A stretch of 64,000 nucleotides of DNA. Source: Brucella anthropi ATCC 49188. GTDB taxonomy: Bacteria; Pseudomonadota; Alphaproteobacteria; Rhizobiales; Rhizobiaceae. Within the stretch, counting starts at the first letter, position 1; the number at the start of each line of letters is the position of its first letter. The stretch is from positions 1,080,001 to 1,144,000 of the forward strand of contig NC_009668.1 in the NCBI RefSeq assembly GCF_000017405.1, in the 5' to 3' direction. Below the pieces are notes generated by a model, which ran no database searches, was not told the DNA's origin, and saw only the letters and a list, made by a program, of their open reading frames with translations. Below are positions 7,618-15,812 of this stretch, one piece after another. The position numbers were made by a program, and so were the translations under genes.

Positions 7618-8462
7618 CCATTCTGGATATGCTGGCCTCACCGTTTCAGTTCGAGTTCATGCGCTATGCACTGGCTATTTCCGTGCTCATCGCGATACCA
7701 ACAGCATTGCTGTCGTGCTTTCTGGTCCTCAAGGGCTGGTCATTGATGGGTGACGCTATCAGCCACGCGGTTCTTCCGGGTGTCGTTGTCGCCTATATTA
7801 TCGGAATACCCTTCGGTATCGGAGCCTTCGTAGCGGGCATGGCCTGCGCCCTTGCAACCGGCTACCTCACCGAAAACAGCCGCATCAAGCAGGATACGGT
7901 GATGGGCATCGTATTCTCCGGCATGTTCGGTCTTGGCCTGGTTCTTTATGTTGCGATCCGCTCGACAGTGCATCTCGATCATATCCTGTTCGGCGACATG
8001 CTCGGAATAACATTGTCCGACCTCATCGAAACGGCCATTATCGCCGCACTGACCGCTGGCATTCTTGTCGTCAAATGGCGCGACTTCCTGCTGCACGCTT
8101 TCGATCCGGCGCAAGCCAGAGCCGTCGGTTTACCGGTCCGCCTGCTGCATTACGGTTTGCTTTGCCTGATTTCGCTAACGATTGTCGGCGTTTTGAAGGC
8201 CGTAGGCATCATTCTGGCTATCGGCATGTTGATTGCGCCCGGTGCAATTGCGTTTCTGCTCACACGCAAATTCAGCACCATGATGCTGCTCGCCGTAACA
8301 ATTGCGGTCACCGCATCCTTCTTCGGTGTCTATCTGGCTTTTTTCATCGACAGCGCGCCCGCTCCAACAATCGTTCTGCTAATGACCGCAATGTTTCTCG
8401 CCGCGTTCATCTACTCTTCCCGGAGAAATGCCAAGTTCGAAGAACGTGCAGAAGAAGTTTGA
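7614..8462 (+). CDS. sitD: Mn/Fe ABC transporter, permease SitD
   Basis: The 282-residue permease is a paralogue of SitC; both carry GWSL(I/M)GDA(L/I)SH and VxPGAxAxLLT. The start is the ATG at 7614 overlapping the sitC stop; the frame is open further upstream inside sitC but that part does not resemble a permease. A two-permease system is standard for the Sit/Yfe group. It is the last gene of the operon and is followed by a strong palindrome at 8523-8554. Confidence 0.91.
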   Translation: MTILDMLASPFQFEFMRYALAISVLIAIPTALLSCFLVLKGWSLMGDAISHAVLPGVVVAYIIGIPFGIGAFVAGMACALATGYLTENSRIKQDTVMGIVFSGMFGLGLVLYVAIRSTVHLDHILFGDMLGITLSDLIETAIIAALTAGILVVKWRDFLLHAFDPAQARAVGLPVRLLHYGLLCLISLTIVGVLKAVGIILAIGMLIAPGAIAFLLTRKFSTMMLLAVTIAVTASFFGVYLAFFIDSAPAPTIVLLMTAMFLAAFIYSSRRNAKFEERAEEV

Positions 8463-8522
8463 CTGAACGCTTCATAACAAGCTGGGTCCTGTACACTCTC
8501 TCCGTCAGACCTGCTTGCGTGC

Positions 8523-8554
8523 GACGTGGACAGCTTTGCAAAGCTGTCCACGTC
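8523..8554 (+). terminator. 32-bp perfect palindrome after sitD
   Basis: Two 16-base arms (8523-8538 and 8539-8554) are exact inverted copies with no spacer, about 60 bases after the sitD stop. The following bases (TTCGTCTTT) are moderately T-rich. It is the likely end of the sit transcript. Confidence 0.65.
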
Positions 8555-8698
8555 TTCGTCTTTACGTCATACAGCTGTTATAAATTCTCGCTAAATAGCG
8601 CCTAGACGACGTTCCAAAATGGAACTGAAGATAGTTTTTTCAGCGCAATTTCACTTTTGCGGCTTGTCGAGGTGGCTTAAAGATGCTTCAATCCAATT

Positions 8699-8712
8699 TG
8701 CACGGCTGTGCA
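8699..8712 (+). promoter_or_regulatory. Operator copy 1 (TGCACGGCTGTGCA)
   Basis: This near-palindrome differs at one base from the perfect copy at 9931-9944. It lies 42 bases before the ATPase start. Two shared copies before the two blocks of the cluster suggest one regulator, most simply the LacI-type protein at 13021-14100. Confidence 0.5.
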
Positions 8713-8754
8713 GAAAAAATAAAATCAGCCGGCGATCCTGGGGAGGAGACGCTT

Positions 8755-9828
8755 ATGCCAGCGTTTTTGGAGGTGGCGGACGCGCGCGTTCGTTATGGCA
8801 ACAATGAAGTTCTCAAAGGCGTAAATCTATCCGTCAAGAAGGGTGAGTTCGTCGCGCTTCTCGGCTCGTCTGGGTGCGGCAAGACAACCCTGCTGCGTGC
8901 GATTGCAGGCTTCAACATGCCGTCCAACGGCGCGATCCGTGTAGACGGCAGAGACGTCACCAAATTGCCCCCAGATAAACGCGGAATGGCCCTTGTCTTC
9001 CAGTCTTACGCGCTCTGGCCGCATATGACTGTCGCGCAGAACATGGGTTATGGTCTGCGTATTCGTGGCACGACGAAGGAGACCATCAAGCAGAAGGTTG
9101 ATGAAGTTGCTCGCCTGCTGGGGCTGGAAGCTTTGCTGGAGCGCAAACCTGCCGCCCTTTCCGGCGGACAACGCCAGCGCGTCGCCCTCGGGCGCGCCCT
9201 CGCCATTCAGCCTGACATCCTGCTTCTCGATGAGCCGCTCTCCAATCTCGATGCACGCATCAGACTATCGGTTCGCCATGAGATCAGCGCTTTGCAGCGC
9301 CGTCTCGGCATTACAGCTGTTCACGTAACGCATGACCGGGAAGAAGCCATGGTCATGGCCGACCGTATCGTCATTCTCAATAATGGCGAAATTGCACAGG
9401 CAGGCGCTCCAGAAGAAGTTTACAACCACCCCGCCTCGGATTTCGTCGCGGCATTTATGGGCGCTGAGAATCTGATCGAAGTACCAATCCAGATCAAAGC
9501 CGACCGTATCGAGATCGCGGCAGGCGCCAACAACAAGGCGAGCACGATTTCGGCAGGACGCCGAAATCTGTCCGATGGCATGGCATCGGCTCGTTTCCGC
9601 AGCGAAGCAGCCTGTCTCACCAAGCCGGGAGTTGATCGGAACTCCCCGACGTCCGAATTAGCCCTCAACGGCACGGTGGAGCAGACCAGCTATCCCGGTG
9701 GCCTCTGGAGACACATGATCCGCGTCGGGGATCGGCACATCATGGTCGACGCTCAGGAAAGCCATCAGCCCGGCGCCAATGTTGAAATCCACATACCTGA
9801 ACACGCCCTGTTTCTGTTCGACAAATAG
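8755..9828 (+). CDS. ABC transporter ATPase, iron/polyamine/phosphonate type
   Basis: The 357-residue ATPase has Walker A GSSGCGKTT, signature [15 protein letters not shown], Walker [12 protein letters not shown] and switch THDREE. After the ABC core a C-terminal TOBE-like domain (about residues 240-357) follows, as in FbpC, PotA and phosphonate importers. ATG 8755 is chosen because GGAGGAG ends 7 bases before it; an ATG at 8683 lacks such a site. The gene is separated by about 290 bases from the rest of its transporter, and each block has its own copy of the same palindrome. The substrate is not evident. Confidence 0.85.
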   Translation: MPAFLEVADARVRYGNNEVLKGVNLSVKKGEFVALLGSSGCGKTTLLRAIAGFNMPSNGAIRVDGRDVTKLPPDKRGMALVFQSYALWPHMTVAQNMGYGLRIRGTTKETIKQKVDEVARLLGLEALLERKPAALSGGQRQRVALGRALAIQPDILLLDEPLSNLDARIRLSVRHEISALQRRLGITAVHVTHDREEAMVMADRIVILNNGEIAQAGAPEEVYNHPASDFVAAFMGAENLIEVPIQIKADRIEIAAGANNKASTISAGRRNLSDGMASARFRSEAACLTKPGVDRNSPTSELALNGTVEQTSYPGGLWRHMIRVGDRHIMVDAQESHQPGANVEIHIPEHALFLFDK

Positions 9829-9929
9829 TCAGGCGCCTGCCGTCTTTTCGTCAGTGTGCTGATGATGCGTCATTGAGTTAATGGGAGACTAGAGATCAAC
9901 GAAATACGCAATTCACGTTGGACTTGATC

Positions 9930-9945
9930 GTGCACAGCTGTGCAC
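9930..9945 (+). promoter_or_regulatory. Operator copy 2, 16-bp perfect palindrome
   Basis: GTGCACAGCTGTGCAC is a perfect palindrome 172 bases before the binding-protein gene. Its 14-base core recurs with one mismatch at 8699-8712. A LacI-family gene lies in the operon that follows. Confidence 0.55.
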
Positions 9946-9972
9946 ATTGACCTCGCCGTCTTTCCCGCACCA

Positions 9973-10026
9973 AAACGGGGCACCCCGTTTCAAGATCGTT
10001 TTCACGGGCATTTTCGTGCCCGTGAA
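9973..10026 (+). other. Two stem-loops in the leader of the binding-protein gene
   Basis: AAACGGGG (9973-9980) pairs with CCCCGTTT (9983-9990), and TTCACGGGCA (10001-10010) pairs with TGCCCGTGAA (10017-10026). Neither has a T-run. They are probably in the 5' untranslated RNA and could affect its stability or partial termination. Confidence 0.4.
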
Positions 10027-10117
10027 TGACACCATTCCCGATAGACGCCACTGGATGCACTGCATCTGCTTTCAATCAAAAGACCGGAAATCCCGGTTTC
10101 ATACAGGAGTCCTTTTC

Positions 10118-11251
10118 ATGAGAACTATCCTGAACGCGGCAATGGCAATTGGTCTCACCGTTGCACCCGCCACCGCCGATGAGCTTACCGTCATCACGGC
10201 AGGTGACCAGAACATGGTTGACTATATCAATCAGTATCTCGGACCGTTGTTCGAGAAGGAAAATCCCGGAACGACCGTTCGCGTTGTGGGAACAGGTCCC
10301 GGCGATGCGGGTTCGCAGAAGGTTCTCGAGCGTTTCGAAGCCCAGTCCAAGGCTGGCGTGGAAAAATGGGACACCGACGTCGCCGTCGTCCACGAGAAAT
10401 TCGTCGGACCGATGGTAACGGCGAAGTTCCTCGAAAATTATCGCGGCAAAATCGACAGCGGTAAGCTGGTGACGCGCGATAATGCGAAAATGGCGCTCGG
10501 TACGGATGTCGACGGCTACGTCATGCCGATGTTCAACAGCCAGACCGCACTTGCCTACAATCCTGCACTCGTTGCCAATCCGCCAAAGAGTTATGACGAG
10601 CTCGTCGCATGGGCCAAGGAAAACCCAAAGCAATTCGGCTATAACGGCATCAAGGGTGGCGCATCGGGCGTGAGCTTTGTTATGGGCTGGATCTATGCTT
10701 ATGGTGGCGACGCAGACAAGCTGATGAAGGGTCCATTCGAAGAGGGCGAAGCGAAGAACTGGGACAAGGCGTTTGCCTCGCTAAAGGACTTTACAAAGAA
10801 CGCCACCCTCACCCCAGGCAATGCAGGCACGCTCGACATGTTGAGCCGTGGCGAAATCGCGATGGGACCAGTATGGGTGGACATGTTCTATTCGTGGAAG
10901 GCGAATGGACAGCTTCCGCCGGAAATGAAACTTGTCCTACCAGCTCCCGGCATGCCCGGTCAGCCGATGCATTATGTGATCCCGGAAAAAAGCGCGCATA
11001 AGGAACTGGCCGAAAAATTTGTCGCATTGGCGACGAGCCCGAAAGTGCAGGCCGAAGGTATCGTGAAGCGCTTCAACTGGTATCCGGGCATCGATGCCGA
11101 CCATGTCAAGGCAGAGCTGGACGGCGACACCTGGAAAAAGCTCTTCACCGACATTTCGCCGGACGAGCTTGCTAAATACGGCAAGCCTTTCCCGATCGCA
11201 CCTTATAACACTGCGATTCTGGAAGCTTATGAGCGTCAGGTCGGCAATTAA
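10118..11251 (+). CDS. ABC transporter substrate-binding protein, extracellular family 1
   Basis: The 377-residue periplasmic protein starts at ATG 10118 behind CAGGAG. A short signal peptide (ILNAAMAIGLTVAPATADEL) is followed by a family 1 solute-binding fold (ELTVITAGDQNMVDYINQYL; later MGPVWVDMFYSWKANGQLPP). It resembles the iron, thiamine, polyamine and phosphonate binding group, without residues that settle the ligand. Permeases of the same group follow. A stem-loop after the stop (11278-11310) may raise its level above the permeases. A 2H phosphoesterase at the operon end hints that the ligand carries or becomes a cyclic phosphate. Confidence 0.85.
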   Translation: MRTILNAAMAIGLTVAPATADELTVITAGDQNMVDYINQYLGPLFEKENPGTTVRVVGTGPGDAGSQKVLERFEAQSKAGVEKWDTDVAVVHEKFVGPMVTAKFLENYRGKIDSGKLVTRDNAKMALGTDVDGYVMPMFNSQTALAYNPALVANPPKSYDELVAWAKENPKQFGYNGIKGGASGVSFVMGWIYAYGGDADKLMKGPFEEGEAKNWDKAFASLKDFTKNATLTPGNAGTLDMLSRGEIAMGPVWVDMFYSWKANGQLPPEMKLVLPAPGMPGQPMHYVIPEKSAHKELAEKFVALATSPKVQAEGIVKRFNWYPGIDADHVKAELDGDTWKKLFTDISPDELAKYGKPFPIAPYNTAILEAYERQVGN

Positions 11252-11277
11252 GCTCAACAATCCTGCCTTCTATTGGA

Positions 11278-11310
11278 GCGCTTTGACGAACTTGGTTACA
11301 TGCAAAGCGC
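11278..11310 (+). other. Intercistronic stem-loop after binding-protein gene
   Basis: GCGCTTTG (11278-11285) and CAAAGCGC (11303-11310) form a perfect 8-bp stem with a 17-base loop between the binding-protein gene and the first permease. Such structures often protect the upstream message or cause partial termination. Confidence 0.45.
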
Positions 11311-11385
11311 CCCGATGTTGATGCCGGATATGCAATCAAGGCACCACGAGCGTGTCCGGCACTCCACATTGTCATGAGGTTTCGA

Positions 11386-12210
11386 ATGTCGCATCGACTG
11401 ACAGGTATTCTTCTTGTCGCGCCCGCACTGGCGATCGTCCTATTACTGTTCATCGTACCGCTTTTCGGAGCGATCACCGGAGCTTTCAATGTTTCCGGGG
11501 AATGGGGAACCGGCAATTTCACCAAAGCATTCGAACTTTATTCCAGCGACATCATCTTCACCTTTGTCATCGTTACACTGTCGTCCCTGCTGATTGCGTT
11601 ATTCTCTATCGCCATCGGCGGTTACCTGACGCTCGGCTCCAACCCGCGCGCTGTCACTGTCCTGCGCTGGCTCTATCGCTGGCCGCTTTTCATCCCCTTC
11701 ATCGTGGTTGGTCAGATACTTCGCACCTTCCTAGCCAAAAACGGGTTGATGAACAGCCTGCTCATTGAAACTGGGCTCCTAACCCCACTGCAGGCAATGA
11801 GCTTTCTCGACTGGCGTGGCATCGTCATTGCATTCGTCTGGAAACAGACGCCATTCGTCACCTTGCTACTGGCAGGTGCCATGGCATCCATCGATCGCAG
11901 CACGATTGAATCCGCTCGCAATCTTGGTGCCGGGCGGCTGCGCATTCTCATTGAGATTGTTCTGCCGCAAGTCCGCCAAACGCTGCTCGTGGGGTTGATA
12001 CTGAGCTTTGTCACCATGATGTCCGTCTTGTCCGTTCCTTTGATGATCAACGCCCAATCACCAACGATGATCACGGCAAACATGGCATTCCGTATCAATG
12101 CTTATGGGGATTACGGCGTCGCAAATGCATTGGGTACGATCTCGCTCCTCATGACCAGCCTCGTCGCCTGGGTTTACCTGCGCCAGACCATGAAGGAACA
12201 CGGCCAATGA
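11386..12210 (+). CDS. ABC transporter permease 1 (PotB/FbpB-like)
   Basis: The 274-residue membrane protein has six hydrophobic segments and the binding-protein-dependent permease loop (STIESARNLGAGRLRILIEI, then VLPQVRQTLL), which contacts the ATPase. The ATG at 11386 is preferred to that at 11374 because GAGG (11376-11379) then sits 6 bases upstream. It overlaps the next permease by four bases, so the pair is coupled. It belongs to the ABC importer whose binding protein is at 10118-11251. Confidence 0.87.
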   Translation: MSHRLTGILLVAPALAIVLLLFIVPLFGAITGAFNVSGEWGTGNFTKAFELYSSDIIFTFVIVTLSSLLIALFSIAIGGYLTLGSNPRAVTVLRWLYRWPLFIPFIVVGQILRTFLAKNGLMNSLLIETGLLTPLQAMSFLDWRGIVIAFVWKQTPFVTLLLAGAMASIDRSTIESARNLGAGRLRILIEIVLPQVRQTLLVGLILSFVTMMSVLSVPLMINAQSPTMITANMAFRINAYGDYGVANALGTISLLMTSLVAWVYLRQTMKEHGQ

Positions 12211-13019
12211 GCAACATCATCGACTGGCGCTGGATACCGCGTGGCATATTGCTTGGTCTGCTCGCCTTCGCGATTTTCGGGCCGCTCGCCAACCTGCTTC
12301 TGTGGGCTGTAGCTGAGCGTTGGTATTTCCCATACACACTGCCGCTTCAGTATGGTTTCTCTTTCTGGGCGAATGTGTTTTCGCCTCGCGGCAATGCGCT
12401 CTCGTCACTTGGCACAAGCGTTCTTATTGCAGGCCTGACAGTGATCGTTTCACTCGGCCTTGCCATTCCCGCCGGTTATGCTCTGGCACGCCTGAAACTG
12501 CCGTTTCGCGGGCTGATCCTACTGACGCTGCTGATCCCGCAAGCTTTTCCAAACCTGCCCGTTTACGTAAACATCGCGCAGATGTTCTACTCTTTCGGCC
12601 TGAATGGTACGATCACAGGCGTCGTTCTGGTGCATGTCACTCATGGTCTGGTCTATGCCGTCTGGATCGCCACGGCAGCGTTTTCGGCAATTGATCGGGA
12701 GCTTGAAGAAGCGGCGCGCTCAATGGGCGCTTCCGCCCTCAAGACATTCTTCGACATCACCCTGCCAATAGCCGCACCGGGTTTGCTTGCAAGCGCGATC
12801 TTTGTCTTTCTTGAATCGCTCGATGAGTTTACCGGCACTTATTTCGTTGGCGCCCCTGATATTTCCACCCTGCCCTTGCTGCTTTATACAGCGAGTTCCG
12901 GCGGCAATTATCAAATCGCGTCGATCAGCGCATTGATATTGCTGGTGCCATCAATTGCCTTCATGTTCGTGGTCGAGCGCTTCCTCAGGGCCGATGTCCT
13001 TTCAAAAGTAGGGCGATAA
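12207..13019 (+). CDS. ABC transporter permease 2 (PotC/FbpB-like)
   Basis: The 270-residue membrane protein has six predicted membrane segments and the EAA-type loop (RELEEAARSMGASALKTFFD, then ITLPIAAPGLLAS). It is the second half of the channel. It starts within the end of the first permease gene and its stop lies one base before the ATG of the LacI regulator, so all are probably on one mRNA. Confidence 0.87.
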   Translation: MSNIIDWRWIPRGILLGLLAFAIFGPLANLLLWAVAERWYFPYTLPLQYGFSFWANVFSPRGNALSSLGTSVLIAGLTVIVSLGLAIPAGYALARLKLPFRGLILLTLLIPQAFPNLPVYVNIAQMFYSFGLNGTITGVVLVHVTHGLVYAVWIATAAFSAIDRELEEAARSMGASALKTFFDITLPIAAPGLLASAIFVFLESLDEFTGTYFVGAPDISTLPLLLYTASSGGNYQIASISALILLVPSIAFMFVVERFLRADVLSKVGR

Positions 13020-13020
13020 A

Positions 13021-14100
13021 ATGCCAGATAAAGAAATACAGCGAGAACAGGACAGCGCGGATAACCAGCCACGGTTCATCAGCGCGCACGAAGTCGCGCT
13101 CGAGGCAGGCGTGTCACGCTCCGCTGTGTCCCGAACCTTTACGCCTGGCGCCAGTGTTTCGCCCTCAACACGCGAGAAAGTGCTGAAAGCTGCCGAAAAG
13201 CTGGGTTATCAGGTCAACGATCTTGCACGCGGTCTTCTTGCCAATCGCAGCCGTATCGTCGGAATGATTGCGGCAGACCCGGATAGTCCTTTTCGCTCCC
13301 GCCAGATTGCAGCGCTTTCCCGTCGACTTGCAGCACGTGGCAGTGTGCCGGTGTTGATCCCGACCGGCCAGCATGGAGAAAACCTCTCTGCGGCCCACGA
13401 AACGCTGTTGCGCTATCGTGCCGAAGCGACGGTAGTTCTTTCCGGCATGCCCTCGTCGTCATTTGTCGATCTTGCCCAACGAAACGGCCAGACCCTGATC
13501 CTCGTCGGACGAACCGAAGAGGGAGCCGATCATATTCACATCAACAATCGACTAGCCGCCGAAACGGCTGTCGAAATTTTCGCGGCACGAGGCATGAAAA
13601 AGCTTGGCCTCATAACGTCGAATGTCGGTAGTCTCAATCTGATTGAACGTGAGGAAGCATTCATCGCCAAAGGCAAAAGCCTTGGATTGAGCGTCAGCGT
13701 ACAGCGCGGTGACCTGACCGACTATGACGGCGGTTACGGCGCGGCCTCCTTACTCCTCGGCGAGCGAGAGCGCGTCGAAGGCGTGTTTTGCGTCAACGAC
13801 CTTATGGCTTTCGGCCTGATGGACTGCGCACGCGATGTCTTCAATCTCTCTATTCCTGACGATATTTCGGTTATCGGCTTCGATAATGTCACGGAAGCAC
13901 GCTGGGGGGCCTACCGGCTGACAACATTCGATCAGAATGCTGAACGCCTTTCCGCCGAAATCATCCGTCTGCTTGACGAGAGACAGGCCGCACCAAATGC
14001 GCTGCCTCAGACAGTTGTGCTCGAACTACCGCTCATATTGCGGAACAGCGTCAGGCCACTTAAAAACGAACGCGGCGTTCGAGGGATGCCAAATCAATGA
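13021..14100 (+). CDS. LacI-family transcriptional regulator
   Basis: The 359-residue regulator has an N-terminal helix-turn-helix (HEVALEAGVSRSAVSRTF) preceded by a hydrophilic extension of about 20 residues, the hinge region (DLARGLLANRSRIVGMI) and a periplasmic-binding-like sensor domain (FCVNDLMAFGLMD; ISVIGFDNV). It lies within the importer operon, one base after the permease and overlapping the 2H gene by four bases, so it is probably autoregulated. The paired palindromes at 8699-8712 and 9930-9945 are its best operator candidates; note that they lack the central CG of classic LacI sites. Confidence 0.9.
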   Translation: MPDKEIQREQDSADNQPRFISAHEVALEAGVSRSAVSRTFTPGASVSPSTREKVLKAAEKLGYQVNDLARGLLANRSRIVGMIAADPDSPFRSRQIAALSRRLAARGSVPVLIPTGQHGENLSAAHETLLRYRAEATVVLSGMPSSSFVDLAQRNGQTLILVGRTEEGADHIHINNRLAAETAVEIFAARGMKKLGLITSNVGSLNLIEREEAFIAKGKSLGLSVSVQRGDLTDYDGGYGAASLLLGERERVEGVFCVNDLMAFGLMDCARDVFNLSIPDDISVIGFDNVTEARWGAYRLTTFDQNAERLSAEIIRLLDERQAAPNALPQTVVLELPLILRNSVRPLKNERGVRGMPNQ

Positions 14101-14615
14101 CTTTCCACTCCATCTGGTTGCGTCCTGCACGCGATGACCTCAAATTTCTGGAATCCATCGTTGCAGAACTGGCTGGCCACTTTGCTTCGCCCGTATTTGA
14201 ACCACATGCGACACTTGTACCCGATATGAAACGCTCGGCAGACGAACTGCTGCCGCTGGTGCTCAGCCTTGCGGTTGGTCGCAAACCTCTGGATATTCTC
14301 ATTGAGAACGTGACCGGAACCGAGGCTTATTTCCGCTCTTTCTACGCCACGCTGCAGAAAACACCTGCACTCATGGCACTGAAACAGGATTCACTAGGTA
14401 TATCTGGAGAGAACGACATCTCGACTTTCCTTCCACATGTTTCGCTTGCCTATGGCGTTGCTGATCGAGCTTCGCGCGAAACAGAGATGGCTCGCCTAGC
14501 AAGATCACTTGCTGGTCGTAATCTACGCTTCGACCGAATGGTGATCGTCAGTTCTTCAAGCGAGACACCAATCGATCAATGGATCGTCAAACACGAAATT
14601 TATCTTGCCGGATAG
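14097..14615 (+). CDS. 2H phosphoesterase, cyclic phosphodiesterase-like
   Basis: The 172-residue cytoplasmic protein has the two HxT/S motifs that define 2H phosphoesterases: His37-Ala-Thr39 (EPHATLVP) and His114-Val-Ser116 (LPHVSLAYG). The opening FHSIWLRP and the short length resemble the CPDase group, which opens 2',3'- or 1'',2''-cyclic phosphates, rather than longer RNA ligase-like members. It overlaps the LacI gene (ATGA) and ends the importer operon. The context suggests it acts on the imported compound or a product of it, which is inference. It could instead serve RNA repair and be in this operon by chance. A terminator hairpin follows at 14620. Confidence 0.82.
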   Translation: MTFHSIWLRPARDDLKFLESIVAELAGHFASPVFEPHATLVPDMKRSADELLPLVLSLAVGRKPLDILIENVTGTEAYFRSFYATLQKTPALMALKQDSLGISGENDISTFLPHVSLAYGVADRASRETEMARLARSLAGRNLRFDRMVIVSSSSETPIDQWIVKHEIYLAG

Positions 14616-14619
14616 AAAA

Positions 14620-14639
14620 AGCCTGCCAGTCGGCAGGCT
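14620..14639 (-). terminator. Convergent terminator, strong on minus strand
   Basis: AGCCTGCC (14620-14627) and GGCAGGCT (14632-14639) form a perfect 8-bp stem with a 4-base loop. On the minus strand the stem is followed by TTTTT, so it ends the aldo/keto reductase transcript; it may also stop the plus-strand operon. Confidence 0.8.
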
Positions 14640-14659
14640 CTCTATACGTCCTCTCGGCT

Positions 14660-15697
14660 CTAAAGCGGACGCGGATACTGCCTGTAAACCTTTTCGATAT
14701 CAGTCAGGACATCTTCCGACAGTTTGACTTGATGGGCCGCGATATCGGTCTTCAACTGATCTACAGTCGTTGCACCTATGATGGCCGAGGTCATAAACGG
14801 GCGTGTCAGTGTAAAGGCAATCGCCATCTGGGCGATGTCGAGACCGTGCTTCTTCGCAACATCGATATAGGCGCGAATTGCGGGCTCTGAGTGAACATTG
14901 TTCCGCCAGATGCCGCCTTCGGAAATGACCGCGCGCGAACCGGCGGGCAACCTGCCGCCCAGATATTTCCCGGTCAGAACGCCAGCTGCAAGCGTCGAAT
15001 AAGCAAGCAGTCCAACGTCTTCGCAGAGCGCCAGCTCTGCCATGTCAAAATCGAACTGGCGCTGCAGAAGACTATATTCGTTCTGGATTGAGGCGATGCG
15101 TGGCAGACTGTGCTGCTCCGCCAACCGAAGCCACTGCATCGTTCCCCAGGCTGTCTCATTGGAAAGACCGATATGCCTGATCTTTCCGTCGCGAACCATG
15201 TCTCCGAGCCCGAGCAGAACATCATGCATCTGTTGGGTTTCTGCCGTTCCATCCGTGTTGGACGGATCAAAGCTCCAGCTCTGGCCAAAATGGTAGTGAG
15301 CGCGCATCGGCCAATGGACCTGATAGAGGTCAATGTAGTCCGTCTGAAGCCGTTTCAGACTGTTCTCCACCGCCTCGCGAACACTGGTTCGGCTTGGCCT
15401 GGCGCCGTCTCGAATCCACTTCTGCCTACCGCCACCGGCGATCTTGCTCGCCAGTACGATCTTGTCACGTTTTCCAGATTTCTTGAACCAACTGCCAATG
15501 TAGGTCTCTGTCTTGCCATAGCTTTCTGGACTCATCGGAATGGCATATCCCTCGGCAGTATCAATAAAATTGATACCAGCATCGAGAGCAATGTCGAGCT
15601 GCTCATGAGCATCGGACTCGGTATTCTGTACACCCCAGGTCATGGTGCCGAGGCAAATTTCAGTGACAGTAAGGCCGGTACGGCCCAAAGGCTTCAT
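14660..15697 (-). CDS. Aldo/keto reductase, Tas-like
   Basis: The 345-residue NADP-dependent oxidoreductase has the family tetrad: Asp and Tyr in FIDTAEGY, Lys in LASKI and His in YQVHWP. The C-terminal part (MTSAIIGATTVDQLKTDI) is the usual cofactor-binding end. The insertion PMSPESYGKTE after the tetrad Tyr is characteristic of the Tas subgroup. I start at 15697 (MKPLGRTGLTV), where family similarity begins, although the frame extends to 15769. It stands alone and its physiological substrate is unknown. Confidence 0.87.
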   Translation of the reverse strand: MKPLGRTGLTVTEICLGTMTWGVQNTESDAHEQLDIALDAGINFIDTAEGYAIPMSPESYGKTETYIGSWFKKSGKRDKIVLASKIAGGGRQKWIRDGARPSRTSVREAVENSLKRLQTDYIDLYQVHWPMRAHYHFGQSWSFDPSNTDGTAETQQMHDVLLGLGDMVRDGKIRHIGLSNETAWGTMQWLRLAEQHSLPRIASIQNEYSLLQRQFDFDMAELALCEDVGLLAYSTLAAGVLTGKYLGGRLPAGSRAVISEGGIWRNNVHSEPAIRAYIDVAKKHGLDIAQMAIAFTLTRPFMTSAIIGATTVDQLKTDIAAHQVKLSEDVLTDIEKVYRQYPRPL

Positions 15698-15812
15698 TTT
15701 CACGAGAATTTTCCGGATCGATTGTTCGCAACTGCGCGATATGAGAATGGGGCCAATTGATAGCCCCACTCTTCCGTAACTGACAAGCCTGTCACGAAAG
15801 TTTTAGATAAAA

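Noticed and set aside
14660..15697. Potassium channel beta subunit reading of the aldo/keto reductase
   Set aside because: The PMSPESYGKTE insertion and overall pattern fit Tas-type reductases better, and no channel gene is nearby.
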